Below, piece by piece: positions 62,279 through 64,000 of a DNA stretch of 64,000 nucleotides; the first letter of the stretch is position 1; each line of letters starts with the position of its first letter. The notes beneath the pieces were generated by a model. The model saw only the letters and a list, made by a program, of their open reading frames with translations. It did not search any database and was not told the origin of the DNA. The stretch is from Caballeronia insecticola. GTDB taxonomy: Bacteria; Pseudomonadota; Gammaproteobacteria; Burkholderiales; Burkholderiaceae. The position numbers were made by a program, and so were the translations under genes. The stretch lies in the NCBI RefSeq assembly GCF_000402035.1, contig NC_021294.1, positions 806,001 through 870,000 of the forward strand, in the 5' to 3' direction.

Positions 62279-64000
62279 ATGCTTGTGAAAAAACAACCGT
62301 GCTTTCGATCCCTCGCGCTGAGCGCCTTCGTGGCGTCCGCGCTCCTGACGGCGGGATTCGTCGAAACCACGCCGGCGCACGCGAAGACGGCCGACCAGCC
62401 GCAAGTTTTGAAAGCGTCGGCGGTCGCGGTCGCCGACAAATACGCCGCCGACACCGCCGAGCAAATCTTCAAGCAAGGCGGCAATGCGGTCGATGCGGCC
62501 GTCGCCATCGCCTTCACGCTCGCGGTCACTTATCCCGAAGCGGGCAACATCGGCGGCGGCGGCTTCATGACGCTGTACGTGGATCATCGTCCGTACTTCC
62601 TCGACTATCGCGAACGCGCGCCGCTCGCCGCCACGCGCAACATGTATCTCGACGACAAGGGCGAAGTCATCAAGGGCATGAGCCTTTTTGGCCATCGCGC
62701 GGTGGGCGTGCCGGGCACCGTCGACGGCATGTGGGAAGCGCAGAAGCGTTTCGGCAAGCTGAAGTGGAAGCAGGTGCTCGCGCCGGCCATCAAGTACGCA
62801 CAAGATGGCTTCGAAGTCGACGATCAACTGATCCAGCGGCGCGACAACGCCTCGAAGGATTTCGCCGGCAAGACCAATTTCGACCTGTACTTCGGCGGCA
62901 TGAAGGCGGGCCAGGTCTTCAAGCAGCCCGACCTTGCGAAGACGCTGCAACTCATCTCCGATAAAGGCGCGAAAGGCTTCTACCAGGGCGAGACGGCCGA
63001 TCTGATCGCCAAGTCGATGGAAGGCCACGGCCTCATCACCACGCGCGATCTGAAGGACTACAAGGCCGTGTGGCGTCAGCCGATCACCGCGAGCTGGAAC
63101 GGCTATCGCGTGATCACCGCGCCGCCGCCGAGTTCGGGCGGCATCGGTCTCGTGCAGTTGCTCAAGATGAAGGCCGATCTCAAGGACAAGTTCCAGGACG
63201 TGCCGCTCGATTCCGCGCAGTACATTCATCTCGTGGCCGAAATCGAGAAACGCGTGTTCGCGGACCGCGCGCAATATCTCGGCGATCCCGACTTCTACAA
63301 GGTGCCCGTCGCGCAGCTCATCAACGACGACTATCTCCTGAAGCGCGCGCAGGAAGTGAATCCCGATACGCCGTCGGACACCAAGAGCGTGCAGCCGGGA
63401 CTCGGCACGTCGATGCCCGAGAAGGCGGAAACAACGCACTTCTCGGTGGTCGACAAATGGGGCAACGCCGTGTCGAACACGTACACGATCAACGGTTACT
63501 TTGGCTCGGGCGTGATCGCCGAAGGCACGGGCGTCGTGCTCAACGACGAAATGGACGACTTCGCGTCGAAGCCGGGCGTGCCGAACATGTTCGGCGTCGT
63601 CGGCAGCGATGCGAATTCCATCGCGCCGAAGAAGCGCCCGCTCTCGTCGATGACGCCGACCATCCTCACGAAGGACGACAAAGTCGCGATGGTGATCGGC
63701 ACGCCGGGCGGATCGCGCATCTTCACGTCGATCTTCCAGGTCATCACGAACGTGTACGACTTCAAGATGCCGCTGGCCGAAGCCGTCGGCGCAACGCGCT
63801 TCCATCATCAGTTGCTGCCGGTGAACACGATCTATCAGGAGCCGTATCATCAACTGGATGCGGAGGTCGTCAAGCAGCTCGAAGACAAGGGCTACACGTT
63901 CACGATGCAGGGCTTCAACGGCGACATCCAGGCCATCCGCATCGACGACGACACACCCGAGCCGATGTCCGATCCGCGTGGACGCGGCGTGTCGCGCACC
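62279..64000 (+). CDS. ggt: Gamma-glutamyltransferase, 3' end beyond window
   Basis: The first 574 codons of a periplasmic gamma-glutamyltransferase, which cleaves or transfers the gamma-glutamyl group of glutathione and peptides. A signal peptide (cleavage near AHAK) leads into GGNAVDAAVAIAFTLAVTYPEAGNIGGGGFM. The autoprocessing site and nucleophile Thr lie in ETTHFSVVD; RPLSSMTPTI and GTPGGSRIF complete the active site. ATG at 62279 and GTG at 62285 are both possible, the latter with better RBS spacing. The frame is open at position 64000. Confidence 0.95.
   Translation, partial: MLVKKQPCFRSLALSAFVASALLTAGFVETTPAHAKTADQPQVLKASAVAVADKYAADTAEQIFKQGGNAVDAAVAIAFTLAVTYPEAGNIGGGGFMTLYVDHRPYFLDYRERAPLAATRNMYLDDKGEVIKGMSLFGHRAVGVPGTVDGMWEAQKRFGKLKWKQVLAPAIKYAQDGFEVDDQLIQRRDNASKDFAGKTNFDLYFGGMKAGQVFKQPDLAKTLQLISDKGAKGFYQGETADLIAKSMEGHGLITTRDLKDYKAVWRQPITASWNGYRVITAPPPSSGGIGLVQLLKMKADLKDKFQDVPLDSAQYIHLVAEIEKRVFADRAQYLGDPDFYKVPVAQLINDDYLLKRAQEVNPDTPSDTKSVQPGLGTSMPEKAETTHFSVVDKWGNAVSNTYTINGYFGSGVIAEGTGVVLNDEMDDFASKPGVPNMFGVVGSDANSIAPKKRPLSSMTPTILTKDDKVAMVIGTPGGSRIFTSIFQVITNVYDFKMPLAEAVGATRFHHQLLPVNTIYQEPYHQLDAEVVKQLEDKGYTFTMQGFNGDIQAIRIDDDTPEPMSDPRGRGVSRT

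Noticed and set aside
62162..63853. 563-codon open frame antisense to ggt
   Set aside because: The plus strand encodes an intact gamma-glutamyltransferase; the antisense frame has only Arg/His-rich sequence.

Overview
The window is GC-rich, tightly packed proteobacterial DNA. The gene set (oligopeptide transporter with an OprD porin, norR-hmp-nnrS nitric oxide module, BrnTA, HPP/ClC pair, ba3-type oxidase with several c-type cytochromes, Caballeronia/Paraburkholderia-like small proteins) points to the Burkholderiaceae, most likely Caballeronia or Paraburkholderia. This is inference from protein character, not a database match. I see no rRNA, tRNA, CRISPR array, insertion sequence or phage gene.

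Positions 1-19.2 kb hold the most unusual region: a peptide-export locus. Two small precursors (551-883 plus strand, 13516-13818 minus strand) differ in sequence but share an ungapped 26-residue leader ending in Gly-Gly, with the block ELDRRAMSA in both. Between them on the minus strand lie a TolC/NodT-type outer membrane lipoprotein, a double-FHA membrane protein, an HlyD-type adaptor, a parvulin without signal peptide, a 1019-residue ABC exporter (two cyclic-nucleotide-binding-like domains, an intact C39 peptidase, membrane domain, ATPase) and a sigma-54 activator that overlaps the exporter stop codon. A PP2C phosphatase follows the first precursor. Three sequences with exact GG-N10-GC sigma-54 spacing sit upstream of the two precursors and of a gene cut by the window edge, and CCAAC/GTTGG half-sites lie about 80-115 bp upstream of each. 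My reading is a sigma-54-controlled type I secretion system for double-glycine peptides with a T6SS-like FHA/PP2C phosphorylation switch. A BrnTA toxin-antitoxin pair sits inside the locus; two DUF4399 proteins, a secreted caspase/FGE-like fusion and a DUF3857/transglutaminase protein flank it.

19.4-32 kb holds ordinary accessory and metabolic genes: an HPP/CBS protein, a MarR regulator and a ClC channel; a Tat-exported aldo/keto reductase, DUF1810 and DUF2945 proteins, a PRC-barrel protein, an AcuI-type oxidoreductase, a chemoreceptor, a class V aminotransferase, a sirtuin, a zinc alcohol dehydrogenase and a GFA protein. A decayed C-terminal piece of a PQQ-type dehydrogenase lies at 32.2-32.36 kb. 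32.4-38.8 kb carries envelope and hypothetical proteins, a GlxA-type regulator, an HD-domain protein, an extensin-like protein and a ferredoxin-NADP reductase.

38.98-44.19 kb is a minus-strand respiratory operon: diheme cytochrome c, triheme cytochrome c, a 56-residue oxidase subunit IIa, CuA subunit II, haem-copper subunit I and another diheme cytochrome. 44.5-50.1 kb is a nitric oxide/stress module: norR divergent from hmp, then AhpD-like, cupin, nnrS and a small lipoprotein. Three GTC-N5-GAC motifs and a sigma-54-like element lie between norR and hmp. 50.6-59.4 kb holds an oxalate/formate-type transporter, an OprD-like porin and a complete oppABCDF operon. The window ends with a LysR regulator, a VOC protein, an SDR dehydrogenase and the first 574 codons of a gamma-glutamyltransferase; porin, Opp and this enzyme could together serve peptide scavenging.
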